This document shows, one piece after another, positions 7,627 to 16,634 of a DNA stretch of 64,000 bases. The DNA is from Barnesiella merdipullorum (GTDB lineage Bacteria; Bacteroidota; Bacteroidia; Bacteroidales; Barnesiellaceae): NCBI GenBank assembly GCA_019116365.1, contig DXBT01000032.1:62001-126000 (forward strand), in the 5' to 3' direction. The position numbers and the translations under genes are program-made. Position 1 is the stretch's first letter. Every line of letters begins with the position of its first letter. Below the pieces are notes generated by a model that was not told where the DNA came from, searched no databases, and saw only the letters and a program-made list of their open reading frames with translations.

Positions 7627-10416
7627 ATGTCTGAAGAGTCTATTTTCATTAAAGGGGCACGAGTCAATAACCTCAAGAATATCGATGTAGAGATACCTCG
7701 CAACCGGTTTATTGTGATTACGGGGCTGTCGGGGTCGGGTAAATCGTCGTTGGCATTCGATACCCTCTATGCCGAGGGGCAGCGCCGTTATGTAGAGAGC
7801 CTGTCGGCTTATGCTCGCCAGTTCTTGGGACGAATGAGTAAGCCCGAGTGTGACTATATCAAAGGCATTCCCCCGGCAATCGCCATCGAACAGAAGGTCA
7901 ATACCCGCAATCCCCGCTCGACCGTAGGAACCTCGACCGAGATATATGATTACCTGCGTATGCTTTATGCCCGCATTGGCAAGACCTACTCGCCTGTATC
8001 GGGTGCGTTGGTCAAGAAACACCAGGTCGAGGATGTGGTCAACTGTGCTCTCGGTTTTCCCGATGGCACCCGGTTTGCTCTGCTCACCAATTTGATTTTG
8101 CCCGAGGGTCGCGACTTGAAAACCCATTTGCAGATTTTGCAGAAGGAGGGTTTCCCGCGGGTTGAGGTCGAGGGCCGTTTTGTGGCGATAGAGGATCTGT
8201 TGGCCGGTGACACGTTGTCCGATGCCGATCGGGTGCGCCTGGTTATCGACCGCTTGAGTGTGTCGCACGAGAACGATACGATTAGTCGGCTCTCCGATTC
8301 GGTCGAGACCGCCTTCTTCGAAGGGGGAGGGGAGTGTATCGTACAGATGCATGCGACCGATGGGGTGAAGGAGTTCAATTTCTCGAAACGTTTCGAGGCC
8401 GACGGCATTACTTTCAACGAACCGAGCGACCTGATGTTCAACTTCAACAATCCCGTGGGGGCCTGCCCCAAATGCGAAGGCTTCGGCAGTGTGATTGGTA
8501 TCGACGAAGATCTGGTGATTCCCAATAAAACCCTCTCGGTCTATGACGATGCCGTGATGTGCTGGCGGGGTGAGAAGATGAGCGAGTGGAAGAGAGACCT
8601 TATTCGCCAAGCCGAGTCGCTGCATTTCCCCATACATCGGCCCTACTTCAAACTGACCGACCGCGAGAAAGATATCCTGTGGCATGGGGCTGGCGACTTT
8701 GAGGGAATCGACGGCTTCTTTGCCATGCTCGAGGCCAACCAATATAAGATACAGTATCGGGTGATGCTTGCCCGCTACCGGGGCAAGACTACCTGTCCAG
8801 TGTGCAAGGGGAGCCGATTGAAACCCGAGGCCGAATATGTGAAGGTGGGAGGGCGATCCATCACCGAGCTGGTGAACTTGCCTATCGGGGAACTGAAAGA
8901 CTTTTTCGACAAGCTGCAACTTGATGAGCACGATACAGCCGTTGCCAAACGGTTGTTGACCGAGATTAAAAACCGCATACGTTTCTTGCAGGAAGTGGGT
9001 CTCGACTACCTCACGCTCAATCGGTTGTCATCGACCCTATCGGGTGGTGAGAGTCAGCGCATCAATCTGGCCACCTCGTTGGGCAGCAGCCTGGTAGGGT
9101 CGCTCTATATCCTCGATGAACCCAGCATAGGACTACATTCGCGCGATACGCACCTGCTCATCAAGGTGCTTCGCGAGTTGCAGGAGCTGGGCAACACGGT
9201 CGTGGTCGTAGAACACGACGAAGAGATTATTCGGGCTGCCGACTACATCATCGACATAGGTCCGCTGGCCGGTAGGCTGGGGGGCGAGGTCGTATATCAG
9301 GGCACTCTTGCGCGGTTACCCAAGGCCACCCGCAGCTATACCATGCGCTATTTGACGGGCGAGTGCAAAATCGAACTGCCGGCCGTGCGCCGCAAGTGGA
9401 ACCAGTATATCGAAGTCGAGGGCGCTGCACAGAACAACCTGAAATCGGTCAATGTGCGTTTCCCGCTCCATGTAATGACCGTGGTCACGGGAGTGAGCGG
9501 TTCGGGCAAATCGTCGCTGGTGCGCGATGTCTTTTACCGGGGCCTCTTGCGCTATTATGGCGAGGGAGGGGAGATGCCGGGAACCTATTCCCGCTTCACG
9601 GGCGATATGGATCGTATCAAAGCCGTCGAGTTTGTCGATCAGAACCCTATTGGCAAATCGACTCGATCCAACCCCGCCACCTATTTGAAGGCGTTCGACG
9701 AGATACGCAAACTCTTTGCCGACCAGCAAGGAGCCAAGCAGATGGGATTCTCACCGTCGTACTTCTCGTTCAACTCCGAGGGCGGTCGTTGCGAGGAGTG
9801 CAAGGGCGAGGGTTCCATTACCGTCGAGATGCAGTTCATGGCCGATATCGTGCTCGAGTGCGAAGCCTGTCACGGGAAACGTTACAAGCAAGAGGTGCTC
9901 GAGATTGAGTATCGGGGCAAGAACATTAGCGATGTGCTCGACATGACCATCAACCAGGCCATCGAGTTCTTCTCGGAGGTGGACGGCAGCCAGGAGAAAC
10001 GCATTGTCAAGCGGCTGAAACCCTTGCAGGATGTGGGGCTGGGATATATCAAACTGGGGCAGTCGTCATCGACTCTCTCGGGCGGTGAGAACCAGCGGGT
10101 GAAACTGGCCTATTTCCTCAGCAACGAGCGTCAGGATCCCACGCTCTTTATCTTCGACGAACCCACCACCGGTTTGCACTTCCACGATATCAATACTTTG
10201 CTCAAGTCGTTCAACCAACTCATCGACCGGGGGCACACCGTGCTGATCATCGAGCATAACATGGACGTGACCAAATGTGCCGATCACATTATCGACATGG
10301 GGCCCGAAGGCGGTAAAGAGGGCGGATATGTCGTATGTACAGGTACGCCCGAAGAGGTGGCCCGTTGCGAGGCCTCCTATACGGGTAAATTCCTGCGTGA
10401 GAAATTGGGACTTTAG
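7627..10416 (+). CDS. uvrA: Excinuclease ABC subunit A
   Basis: This is the damage-recognition ATPase of nucleotide excision repair, 929 residues (family about 940). Two ABC modules are visible. The first has Walker A GLSGSGKSS (about 33-41), signature LSGGESQR and Walker B LYILDEPS. The second has GVSGSGKSS, LSGGENQR and LFIFDEPTTGLHF. The zinc modules show CPKC...CPVC and CEEC...CEAC. The protein ends normally (ASYTGKFLREKLGL). Its stop codon overlaps the stop region of the convergent DUF4293 gene by four bases. Bacteroidetes often have more than one UvrA; this one looks canonical. Confidence 0.97.
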   Translation: MSEESIFIKGARVNNLKNIDVEIPRNRFIVITGLSGSGKSSLAFDTLYAEGQRRYVESLSAYARQFLGRMSKPECDYIKGIPPAIAIEQKVNTRNPRSTVGTSTEIYDYLRMLYARIGKTYSPVSGALVKKHQVEDVVNCALGFPDGTRFALLTNLILPEGRDLKTHLQILQKEGFPRVEVEGRFVAIEDLLAGDTLSDADRVRLVIDRLSVSHENDTISRLSDSVETAFFEGGGECIVQMHATDGVKEFNFSKRFEADGITFNEPSDLMFNFNNPVGACPKCEGFGSVIGIDEDLVIPNKTLSVYDDAVMCWRGEKMSEWKRDLIRQAESLHFPIHRPYFKLTDREKDILWHGAGDFEGIDGFFAMLEANQYKIQYRVMLARYRGKTTCPVCKGSRLKPEAEYVKVGGRSITELVNLPIGELKDFFDKLQLDEHDTAVAKRLLTEIKNRIRFLQEVGLDYLTLNRLSSTLSGGESQRINLATSLGSSLVGSLYILDEPSIGLHSRDTHLLIKVLRELQELGNTVVVVEHDEEIIRAADYIIDIGPLAGRLGGEVVYQGTLARLPKATRSYTMRYLTGECKIELPAVRRKWNQYIEVEGAAQNNLKSVNVRFPLHVMTVVTGVSGSGKSSLVRDVFYRGLLRYYGEGGEMPGTYSRFTGDMDRIKAVEFVDQNPIGKSTRSNPATYLKAFDEIRKLFADQQGAKQMGFSPSYFSFNSEGGRCEECKGEGSITVEMQFMADIVLECEACHGKRYKQEVLEIEYRGKNISDVLDMTINQAIEFFSEVDGSQEKRIVKRLKPLQDVGLGYIKLGQSSSTLSGGENQRVKLAYFLSNERQDPTLFIFDEPTTGLHFHDINTLLKSFNQLIDRGHTVLIIEHNMDVTKCADHIIDMGPEGGKEGGYVVCTGTPEEVARCEASYTGKFLREKLGL

Positions 10417-10919
10417 CGGATGCGGTCCATGCTGCGCACCAGCTGCTCGTCTTTGTTGATGGCTTTATAGGCCAGAATATCGAGCACGAGTGCCACGAAA
10501 GGCATGATGTCGTAGGCTGTCCACGAGGTGTGTGTGGCCGACAGGTCTTTCTGGAAAGTATATCCACTCAGGAAAATAATGATGTAGAAGGTTACCAGAA
10601 AGAACGCATTGATCATGCAGATTCGGGCCTGTGTGGGCCGGTTCTTATAGAGGAAGATGGCAACGAGCGACAACACGGTGATGACTATTCCCAAAACGAA
10701 GACTCCCCATGTAGGCGTGAAGACCGTGGTTTTCGTGACCGTAGCAGCCGCTTCGGCAACATCGGTGGAGGCCGGTTCGGCTATTACGGTAGAGACACCT
10801 TGTGAGGTAAAGCTGTAAAGCCCGTCGGGCGTGTCGAACTGGGCAATGGGGCAGAACAGGAATGTGGCCATCAGTGCGGCAGCCAAAAACAGATAGATCG
10901 ATTGAATACGTTGTATCAT
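10413..10919 (-). CDS. DUF4293 family membrane protein
   Basis: A 168-residue inner membrane protein with four predicted helices (about 5-23, 72-92, 102-124 and 136-153). The start MIQRIQSIYLFLAAAL is the hallmark of DUF4293, a family confined to Bacteroidetes with no known function. The gene is convergent with uvrA and overlaps its end by four bases. It has its own promoter (10969-11000). Confidence 0.88.
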   Translation of the reverse strand: MIQRIQSIYLFLAAALMATFLFCPIAQFDTPDGLYSFTSQGVSTVIAEPASTDVAEAAATVTKTTVFTPTWGVFVLGIVITVLSLVAIFLYKNRPTQARICMINAFFLVTFYIIIFLSGYTFQKDLSATHTSWTAYDIMPFVALVLDILAYKAINKDEQLVRSMDRIR

Positions 10920-10968
10920 AGCTTCTTTTGTATAATTCGTTGAGTATATTTGAGGTTACAATCTCTCG

Positions 10969-11000
10969 CAAAGATAGTGTAAAGCCGGGGTAGAAACAAA
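10969..11000 (-). promoter_or_regulatory. Promoter of DUF4293 gene
   Basis: On the minus strand TTTG (11000-10997), 20 bases, then TATCTTTG (10976-10969): an exact match to both Bacteroidetes promoter elements and their spacing. It lies 50 bases before the start codon. Confidence 0.75.
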
Positions 11001-11093
11001 TTTTATCTGTTCGAGATTGGGGCAAAAGTTGTCGCTCGGGCAGAACCGGCCATGTAAAAAACGATTGGGAACTCCCTTTCGGGGGGGATGAAG

Positions 11094-11114
11094 CGGCTTG
11101 TAAAGGACAAGCCG
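11094..11114. other. Hairpin upstream of TPR gene
   Basis: An 8-bp perfect stem CGGCTTGT / ACAAGCCG with loop AAAGG lies 93 bases before the TPR gene. It is not followed by a T-run on the plus strand, so it is not a standard terminator for that direction. It could be part of a leader or operator. The rest of the 287-base gap (10920-11206) shows only the DUF4293 promoter. Confidence 0.35.
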
Positions 11115-11206
11115 TGAAATACGTTTTTGCGGCACACTATTTGCAGGTTAAGTTTGTTATATTGGAGAAAGCTCCTTAAATTTACTACGAATTTAGAACA
11201 GAACAG

Positions 11207-13432
11207 ATGATTACGACCGAAATTGTAAAACGGCAATACGAGATATATGCCCTCCTGGCCGAACGCAGGCTCAAGGATGCCTTTGGTAAAATAGCTACAC
11301 TCATCAACGAGTTGCAAGACTGGCTCAGTCGCGATAAACTCAACGAGATGGAGATGTCGTACAAGTATATGATACAGTATATGCTCGACGGCGTGGAGGA
11401 TCCCGAGCGCAAACGCATCTATGACCATCTGGTGGTATCGGCCTATGCACTCACCGACCGGGTGTCCGACGAGCTGTCTGCGCAGGTTTCGCCGGCCCAG
11501 TACTACGGTTGGCGACGCTATGTGAAGGCCAGTAGAGCCGATGCGACTCTTGCTTCGCAGTGTGACCGTTGCGACCAGGCTCTCAACGATCTTTCGCTTG
11601 CCTCGCTGTTGAGCGAACAGGAGCAGGATGCCACCAAAATCAAGTCGTTGAAGCATCAGGTCGAGGATGAGGCGGGAACTCTTTTCATGGATGTGTGGAC
11701 CAACTATCCCGCCCGTGAGGAGGATTATGCCACCCTGCGTGATGCGCTGTATTCGGGTCGTTTCCCCGACGACCTGGTGGCGCTGTTGATTTCGGCCCTG
11801 TTGCTGAATCTGCTGCACCGTTTCGACGAAGAGAAGCTGTTGGTACTGCTCGACGGTTACCGGCAGACTTCGCCCGAGATACAACTGCGCTCATTGTGCG
11901 CCGCCCTTATCGTGATGTATATGTATCGGGAGCGACTGCCGCTGTTCAAGAGTGTGCAGCATCGCATCGATGCCCTGGGCGAGGAACCCGGGTTCAAGAG
12001 CGATGTGCGCAACATATTCCTGCAATTCATCAAGACTCAGGAGACCGAGAAGATTACTCGCAAGATGACCGAGGAGCTGCTCCCCGAGATGATGAAACTG
12101 GGGCCGTCGCTCTACAAGAAAATCAAACAGGAAGACCTCATGAACGATATCAATGCCCTCGAGGAGAATCCCGAGTGGCAGGAAATGCTCGACAAAACGG
12201 GCATCGCCGATAAATTGAAAGAGCTCACCGACCTGCAAATGGAGGGGGCCGATGTCTTCATGAGTACCTTCTCTCACCTCAAGAGTTTCCCCTTCTTCCA
12301 GTTGATACAAAACTGGTTCATGCCGTTTACGCCCCAACATACTGCTTTGGCCGGGATGCTCGACGGCAAGGGGGGCGAGATGTTCAAGAAGATGCTCTCG
12401 GCCTCGTCGCTGCTGTGCAACTCCGACAAGTATTCGTTCTGTCTGAGCTTGTCGCAGGTGCCTGAGGCGCAGCGCCAGGTGATGATGGGGCAGTTTGGAG
12501 CCGAGAATGCAGCCCTGCAGGAGATGGCCAACGAGGAACTCTTGAAGAAAGAGCATACCCGCGAGAACATATCCAACCGCTATATTCAGGATCTATATCG
12601 GTTCTTCAAACTCTATATCCGCCGGTCGGAGTTTATCGACCCCTTTGCCCAGCACATCAACCTGCTGCATGTATCTGTTCTCGAGCCGCTGTTGAGCGGG
12701 CAGGATAGCCTGCGTCTTATTGGCGAGTACTACTTCCGCCGCGGTTATTACGACGATGCCCTCGAACTGTTTGAACGGCTTTCGGCTACCTATCACTCCG
12801 ATACCGAAATATACCAGAAGATAGGCTTCTGCTACCAGAAGAGGGGAGAGTATGCCGAGGCACTCGAGGCTTTCCTCAAGGCCGAAATCATTGCTCCCGA
12901 CAACTTCTGGACCATCAGGCGCATCGCTACCTGTTACCGCAACCTGAAGAAACCCGAGATGGCCCTCTCGTATTATCATCGGGCCGAGAAGATACAGCCC
13001 GACAACCTGTCGGTACAGATGAACATAGGCCACTGCTATGTCGAGCAGAAAGATTATGAAGAGGCGCTTAAATACTATTTCAAGGTCGATTACCTCGACC
13101 CCGACGGCGGAAAAGCCTGGCGACCCATTGCCTGGTGTTCGTTCCTGGTAGGGAAGAAAGAGCAGGCACAGCGCTATTATGCAAAAATCCTGACGGCAAA
13201 ACCTACGGCACTCGACTATCTCAATGCCGGGCATGTGGAGTTTTCGTTGGGACACATCAGGCAGGCCATCGACTACTATCGTCGCAGCATCGAACTCGAC
13301 GGGGGCGATACCGGCAAGTTTATCGCCAACTTCAAGCAGGATGTCCCCGACCTGGTGGCCTCCGGTATCTCGTCGAGCGATATTCCCATCCTGCTCGACC
13401 AACTCATGTATGGGATTACCGATGCCCGTTAA
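11207..13432 (+). CDS. Large cytoplasmic tetratricopeptide repeat protein
   Basis: A 741-residue protein with no signal or membrane helix. The first two thirds are helical and not recognisable as repeats. From about residue 510 there are five or six TPR units (for example YYDDALELFERLS, YAEALEAFLKAE, EMALSYYHRAEKIQPDN, YEEALKYYFKVDYLDPD, IRQAIDYYRRSIELDGGD). Such repeats hold partner proteins. Conserved large TPR proteins like this are known in Bacteroides without assigned function. It precedes a second TPR gene by 88 bases. No partner is evident from context. Confidence 0.85.
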   Translation: MITTEIVKRQYEIYALLAERRLKDAFGKIATLINELQDWLSRDKLNEMEMSYKYMIQYMLDGVEDPERKRIYDHLVVSAYALTDRVSDELSAQVSPAQYYGWRRYVKASRADATLASQCDRCDQALNDLSLASLLSEQEQDATKIKSLKHQVEDEAGTLFMDVWTNYPAREEDYATLRDALYSGRFPDDLVALLISALLLNLLHRFDEEKLLVLLDGYRQTSPEIQLRSLCAALIVMYMYRERLPLFKSVQHRIDALGEEPGFKSDVRNIFLQFIKTQETEKITRKMTEELLPEMMKLGPSLYKKIKQEDLMNDINALEENPEWQEMLDKTGIADKLKELTDLQMEGADVFMSTFSHLKSFPFFQLIQNWFMPFTPQHTALAGMLDGKGGEMFKKMLSASSLLCNSDKYSFCLSLSQVPEAQRQVMMGQFGAENAALQEMANEELLKKEHTRENISNRYIQDLYRFFKLYIRRSEFIDPFAQHINLLHVSVLEPLLSGQDSLRLIGEYYFRRGYYDDALELFERLSATYHSDTEIYQKIGFCYQKRGEYAEALEAFLKAEIIAPDNFWTIRRIATCYRNLKKPEMALSYYHRAEKIQPDNLSVQMNIGHCYVEQKDYEEALKYYFKVDYLDPDGGKAWRPIAWCSFLVGKKEQAQRYYAKILTAKPTALDYLNAGHVEFSLGHIRQAIDYYRRSIELDGGDTGKFIANFKQDVPDLVASGISSSDIPILLDQLMYGITDAR

Positions 13433-13489
13433 GGAACGATAATAGGCGTTTTTTGCCCATACACGTATTCTCGTTCGTCGTTTATTGCC

Positions 13490-13497
13490 TATCTTTG
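13490..13497 (+). promoter_or_regulatory. -7 box for secreted TPR gene
   Basis: TATCTTTG followed by C lies 30 bases before the ATG in an 88-base gap. It suggests this gene and probably prmA-mtgA are transcribed separately from the large TPR gene. The -33 region is weak. Confidence 0.55.
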
Positions 13498-13520
13498 CAC
13501 ACCCATAGAGAAATGGGTAG

Positions 13521-14282
13521 ATGCATATGAAACGAATAACTTGTTTTTTGGTCTTTTGGATTGCCTTCGTACAGCTGCCTGTATGGGGAGCTTCGCTGGC
13601 CGATTATCGAGAGAAACTATACGACTTGTTTATCGAGCAGAAAATTCCCCAATGGGGAGCCGTGCTGTCGCAGATGAGTGCCGATCAGTCGTGTGCCACA
13701 CTCGAGGGGCGGCACGAAATCCTGTGCGGATATTATGGTCTGGTGGGCCACTTGGTCGATAAGAAGCGGAAAACCGAAGCGCAGAACTATCTGAAAACGG
13801 CCTTGGCTCTTGCCGACAAATATAAAAAACAGTATCCCCGAGATGACCGTTTCAAGGCTTTATATTCCAATCTGCTGGGCCTCAAAATAGCCCTTTCGCC
13901 TTTGAAGGCTACCACGCTGGCATCCAATATGCTTTCGACCGCTCGTGAAGCTTACCGGATAGCGCCCAACGACAGTTGGGTATCCATCCTGTATGGCAAC
14001 ATACTCTTTTACATGCCCGGCATGTTTGGGGGCGACAAGGCCAAGGGCCTCGAGTGTTATCGGCATGCCCGGCAGACGATGGAGAAGAATCTCTCGACCA
14101 ATTCGCACCACTGGCTCTATGTGCAGTTGCTGGTGACCATAGGCGTGGTCTATGAGCATGACGGGAATTACGAACAGGCTCTTTCCATGTATAAGAACAT
14201 AATGAACAAATATCCCGACTATGCATTTGTGCGCGAGGTGCTCTATCCTCGAGCCCAAAAAGCAGTGCGGGAGAAACAGTAA
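13521..14282 (+). CDS. Periplasmic tetratricopeptide-like protein
   Basis: A 253-residue exported protein. The signal peptide runs about 3-22 (ITCFLVFWIAFVQLPVWG, then AS). The mature part is all helical with TPR-like hairpins, notably EAQNYLKTALALADKYKK and YEQALSMYKNIMNKYPDYAF near the end. ATG codons at 13521 and 13527 (MHMK) both work; the second gives a more normal signal. The gene ends 3 bases before prmA. I know no named family; a scaffold in the periplasm is the best guess. Confidence 0.8.
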   Translation: MHMKRITCFLVFWIAFVQLPVWGASLADYREKLYDLFIEQKIPQWGAVLSQMSADQSCATLEGRHEILCGYYGLVGHLVDKKRKTEAQNYLKTALALADKYKKQYPRDDRFKALYSNLLGLKIALSPLKATTLASNMLSTAREAYRIAPNDSWVSILYGNILFYMPGMFGGDKAKGLECYRHARQTMEKNLSTNSHHWLYVQLLVTIGVVYEHDGNYEQALSMYKNIMNKYPDYAFVREVLYPRAQKAVREKQ

Positions 14283-14285
14283 GCT

Positions 14286-15131
14286 ATGAACGATTATATG
14301 CAGGTGCGGCTCGATGTGAAGCCGTGTAGCGAGGTAGCTACCGATGTGTTGGCTGCCATGTTGGGCGAAATCGGTTACGAGAGTTTTGTTCCCGACGGAG
14401 AGGGGGTAACCGCCTTTGTACCTCAGGGAAAATATGATGAGGAGCAACTCAAGTCGATACTGAACCGGTTCCCTCTCGAGGGGGTATCGGTCGAGTGGCA
14501 AGTATCCTTTGTCCCGGGGCAGGACTGGAACGAAGAGTGGGAGAAAAATTATTTCAAACCCATTGTCGTGGGCGACGAATGTGTGATACACAGTACATTC
14601 CATAAAGATGTGCCCCAGGCCCGATACGATGTGCTCATCGATCCCAAGATGGCCTTCGGTACCGGCCATCACGAAACAACCACTCTCATGTTGCAGGCTA
14701 TTTTGGCCACCGATTTCACGGGGCGGTCGGTACTCGATATGGGATGTGGCACGGCCGTACTGGCCATATTGGCCGGCATGAAGGGGGCTTCGCCCGTGGT
14801 GGCAGTCGATATCGACGAGTTTGCGACCGAGAATGCCCAGGAAAACGTGCGGCTGAATCGTGTGCCCGATATTGAGATACGCCTGGGTGGTGTCGAGGTC
14901 CTGAAACAAGAGACGTTCGATTTTATTTTTGCCAACATCAACCGCAACATACTGCTGGCCGATATGCACGCCTATGTCGATCGCATGACGAGCGGGTCGC
15001 GCCTGTTCATGAGTGGATTCTATGTGGAGGATATCCCGGCTATACAGGCCGAGGCCGAGCGGTTGGGATTGCGAATGGCCGGGCATGCCGAGAAAAATCG
15101 GTGGGCCCGGGTAGAGTGTGTGAAAGATTAA
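14286..15131 (+). CDS. prmA: Ribosomal protein L11 methyltransferase
   Basis: The enzyme uses S-adenosylmethionine to trimethylate ribosomal protein L11. The 281-residue length fits PrmA. It has the small N-terminal substrate-binding domain and a Rossmann methyltransferase domain. Motifs: FGTGHHETT before motif I, then LDMGCGTAVLAI (SAM loop), VAVDIDEFAT (acidic end of strand 2) and FANINRNIL (the N-I-N of motif IV). The gene begins 3 bases after the TPR gene and ends 6 bases before mtgA, so the three form one transcription unit. Confidence 0.95.
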   Translation: MNDYMQVRLDVKPCSEVATDVLAAMLGEIGYESFVPDGEGVTAFVPQGKYDEEQLKSILNRFPLEGVSVEWQVSFVPGQDWNEEWEKNYFKPIVVGDECVIHSTFHKDVPQARYDVLIDPKMAFGTGHHETTTLMLQAILATDFTGRSVLDMGCGTAVLAILAGMKGASPVVAVDIDEFATENAQENVRLNRVPDIEIRLGGVEVLKQETFDFIFANINRNILLADMHAYVDRMTSGSRLFMSGFYVEDIPAIQAEAERLGLRMAGHAEKNRWARVECVKD

Positions 15132-15137
15132 CGAGTC

Positions 15138-15824
15138 ATGATGCGCAAAGTTTGGCATTGGACAAAACGTATAGTTTTGTTCTTTTTTCTCTCGACGATG
15201 ATAGTCGTGCTGCTATACCGGTTTATACCGGTGTATGTCACCCCGTTGATGCTCATTCGATCGGTTGAACAGTTGGCCAGCGGACAAAAAGTCGAGTGGC
15301 ACCACCATTGGGTACCCATCGAAAAGATGTCGCGGTATATGCCCATGGCTGTCATTGCCTCGGAGGATAACCGGTACATGACCCATCACGGTTTTGATTT
15401 CGAGGAACTGAAGAAGGTAATCAAGAAGAACAAGCACCGCAAGCGTCCTCGTGGAGCCAGCACCATTACGCAACAAACCGCCAAGAACGTGTTTCTGTGG
15501 CCCGGGCACTCCTATGTGCGCAAGGGCCTCGAGGCCTATTTCACCGTACTCATCGAGCTGTTTTGGGGAAAAGAGCGCATCATGGAGGTCTATCTCAACT
15601 CCATAGAGACAGGCAAAGGTATCTATGGGGTAGAGGCGGTAGCCCAGCAACACTTTCATAAGACAGCTGCTCGCCTCACACGGTCGCAGTGCGCGCTCAT
15701 TGCCGCCACGCTACCCAATCCCAGGCGTTTTAATTCAGCAGCACCATCGGGGTATATGTTGAGGCGCCAGTCACAAATCGTATCGTTGATGGGGAAGATT
15801 GCACCGGTCGATTTTACAAAATGA
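15138..15824 (+). CDS. mtgA: Monofunctional peptidoglycan glycosyltransferase
   Basis: A GT51 enzyme that polymerises lipid II into glycan strands at the periplasmic face. It has one N-terminal membrane helix (about 12-32) and then the GT51 domain. The catalytic Glu76 is in SEDNRYMTHHGFD, and the second signature is RGASTITQQTAKNVFLW. A third motif, ERIMEVYLNSIETGKGIYG, is also intact. There is no transpeptidase domain; 228 residues is normal for MtgA. ATG ATG at the start leaves two possible first codons. The gene converges on the XRE regulator with only 25 bases between and no obvious terminator. Confidence 0.95.
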   Translation: MMRKVWHWTKRIVLFFFLSTMIVVLLYRFIPVYVTPLMLIRSVEQLASGQKVEWHHHWVPIEKMSRYMPMAVIASEDNRYMTHHGFDFEELKKVIKKNKHRKRPRGASTITQQTAKNVFLWPGHSYVRKGLEAYFTVLIELFWGKERIMEVYLNSIETGKGIYGVEAVAQQHFHKTAARLTRSQCALIAATLPNPRRFNSAAPSGYMLRRQSQIVSLMGKIAPVDFTK

Positions 15825-15849
15825 AAAGGGGAGGGTGTGTCTTTCGAGG

Positions 15850-16311
15850 TTAATCCAATTGCGATTGTTCCATCTCTTGTCGCAGCACTTCTATTCTCTT
15901 TTGATAATTTTTGATGAGTTCTTGCAGTAGTTCAATTTCTTGCTGTTTCGAATTATGTAAAGCGGTCTTGTTGTTTGATATATTTTTAATATTTTTATAA
16001 GTTTTAACAGGCTCAAGAGCGGTAAAATTATTATCCGCTTTATCGATGATATAGGGATTTGGACTAATAAAATAGGACTCTTGGCACTCGTTGTCGCTGA
16101 CCAGCGTAAAGAAATCGGAGATGGGAAGATTCCAATGGTTGGCAATGTTCAACAGAACATTGATATTCATGTTTCCTCCTCTTACGGCTTTGCCTATCGT
16201 ATTCTTGTCCAATCCCAGCTCTTTAGCTGCATCTTTGTAGGTTAGGCCTTTCCGATGCAAAAATTTTCGCAGCAAGTCTCCAGAATAAACAAGCTTTTTA
16301 CCCTCTTTCAT
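15850..16311 (-). CDS. XRE-type helix-turn-helix regulator with coiled-coil tail
   Basis: A 153-residue DNA-binding protein. The N-terminal HTH_3 domain (about 6-65) reads LLRKFLHRKGLTYKDAAKELG, then DKNTIGKAVRGGNMNINVLLNIA. A variable middle follows, and residues about 115-150 form a coiled coil (QQEIELLQELIKNYQKRIEVLRQEME) that should dimerise. A TTG 30 bases further upstream is open but lacks support, so ATG at 16311 was chosen. The gene is distinctly AT-rich against its neighbours, a sign of transfer. It is divergent from mutA across a 323-base gap, so it might control itself or mutAB; that is only inference from position. Confidence 0.82.
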   Translation of the reverse strand: MKEGKKLVYSGDLLRKFLHRKGLTYKDAAKELGLDKNTIGKAVRGGNMNINVLLNIANHWNLPISDFFTLVSDNECQESYFISPNPYIIDKADNNFTALEPVKTYKNIKNISNNKTALHNSKQQEIELLQELIKNYQKRIEVLRQEMEQSQLD

Positions 16312-16634
16312 AGGAACAAAAGTGTAAACAGTTAAATCCAATTCAAACCTATTATGTTAGTTTGTTCTCTACTAATATATAAAAAAAATCGACAACTGTG
16401 CTGTAATGCTTGTTGTATGGGATATTTTAGGCGATGAAACGACATGGACAAGGGGTTAATTCAATGCTTTACAGTATGCATAAAAATTACAGAAAAAATT
16501 CTTTATTTCGAACTATTTGTACTATTTTTGTTGGCAAATGTCGGGCACAAGAAATTTAATCTGTGCTTGACCTTATTTTGTGAACAATCCAATCAATAAA
16601 TAGTTTGGCTTAAACAACTTAACTAATAACAACT
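16312..16634. other. AT-rich divergent intergenic region between XRE regulator and mutA
   Basis: This 323-base gap must hold the mutA promoter and that of the regulator. It is very AT-rich. Near 16531-16541 TACTATTTTTG loosely resembles a -7 box, but no clean TAnnTTTG with a matching -33 is present. I see no cobalamin riboswitch and no gene. Confidence 0.4.

Noticed and set aside
16312..16634. Cobalamin riboswitch upstream of mutAB
   Set aside because: I looked for the B12-box core and a long structured leader and saw neither; the gap is simple AT-rich sequence.
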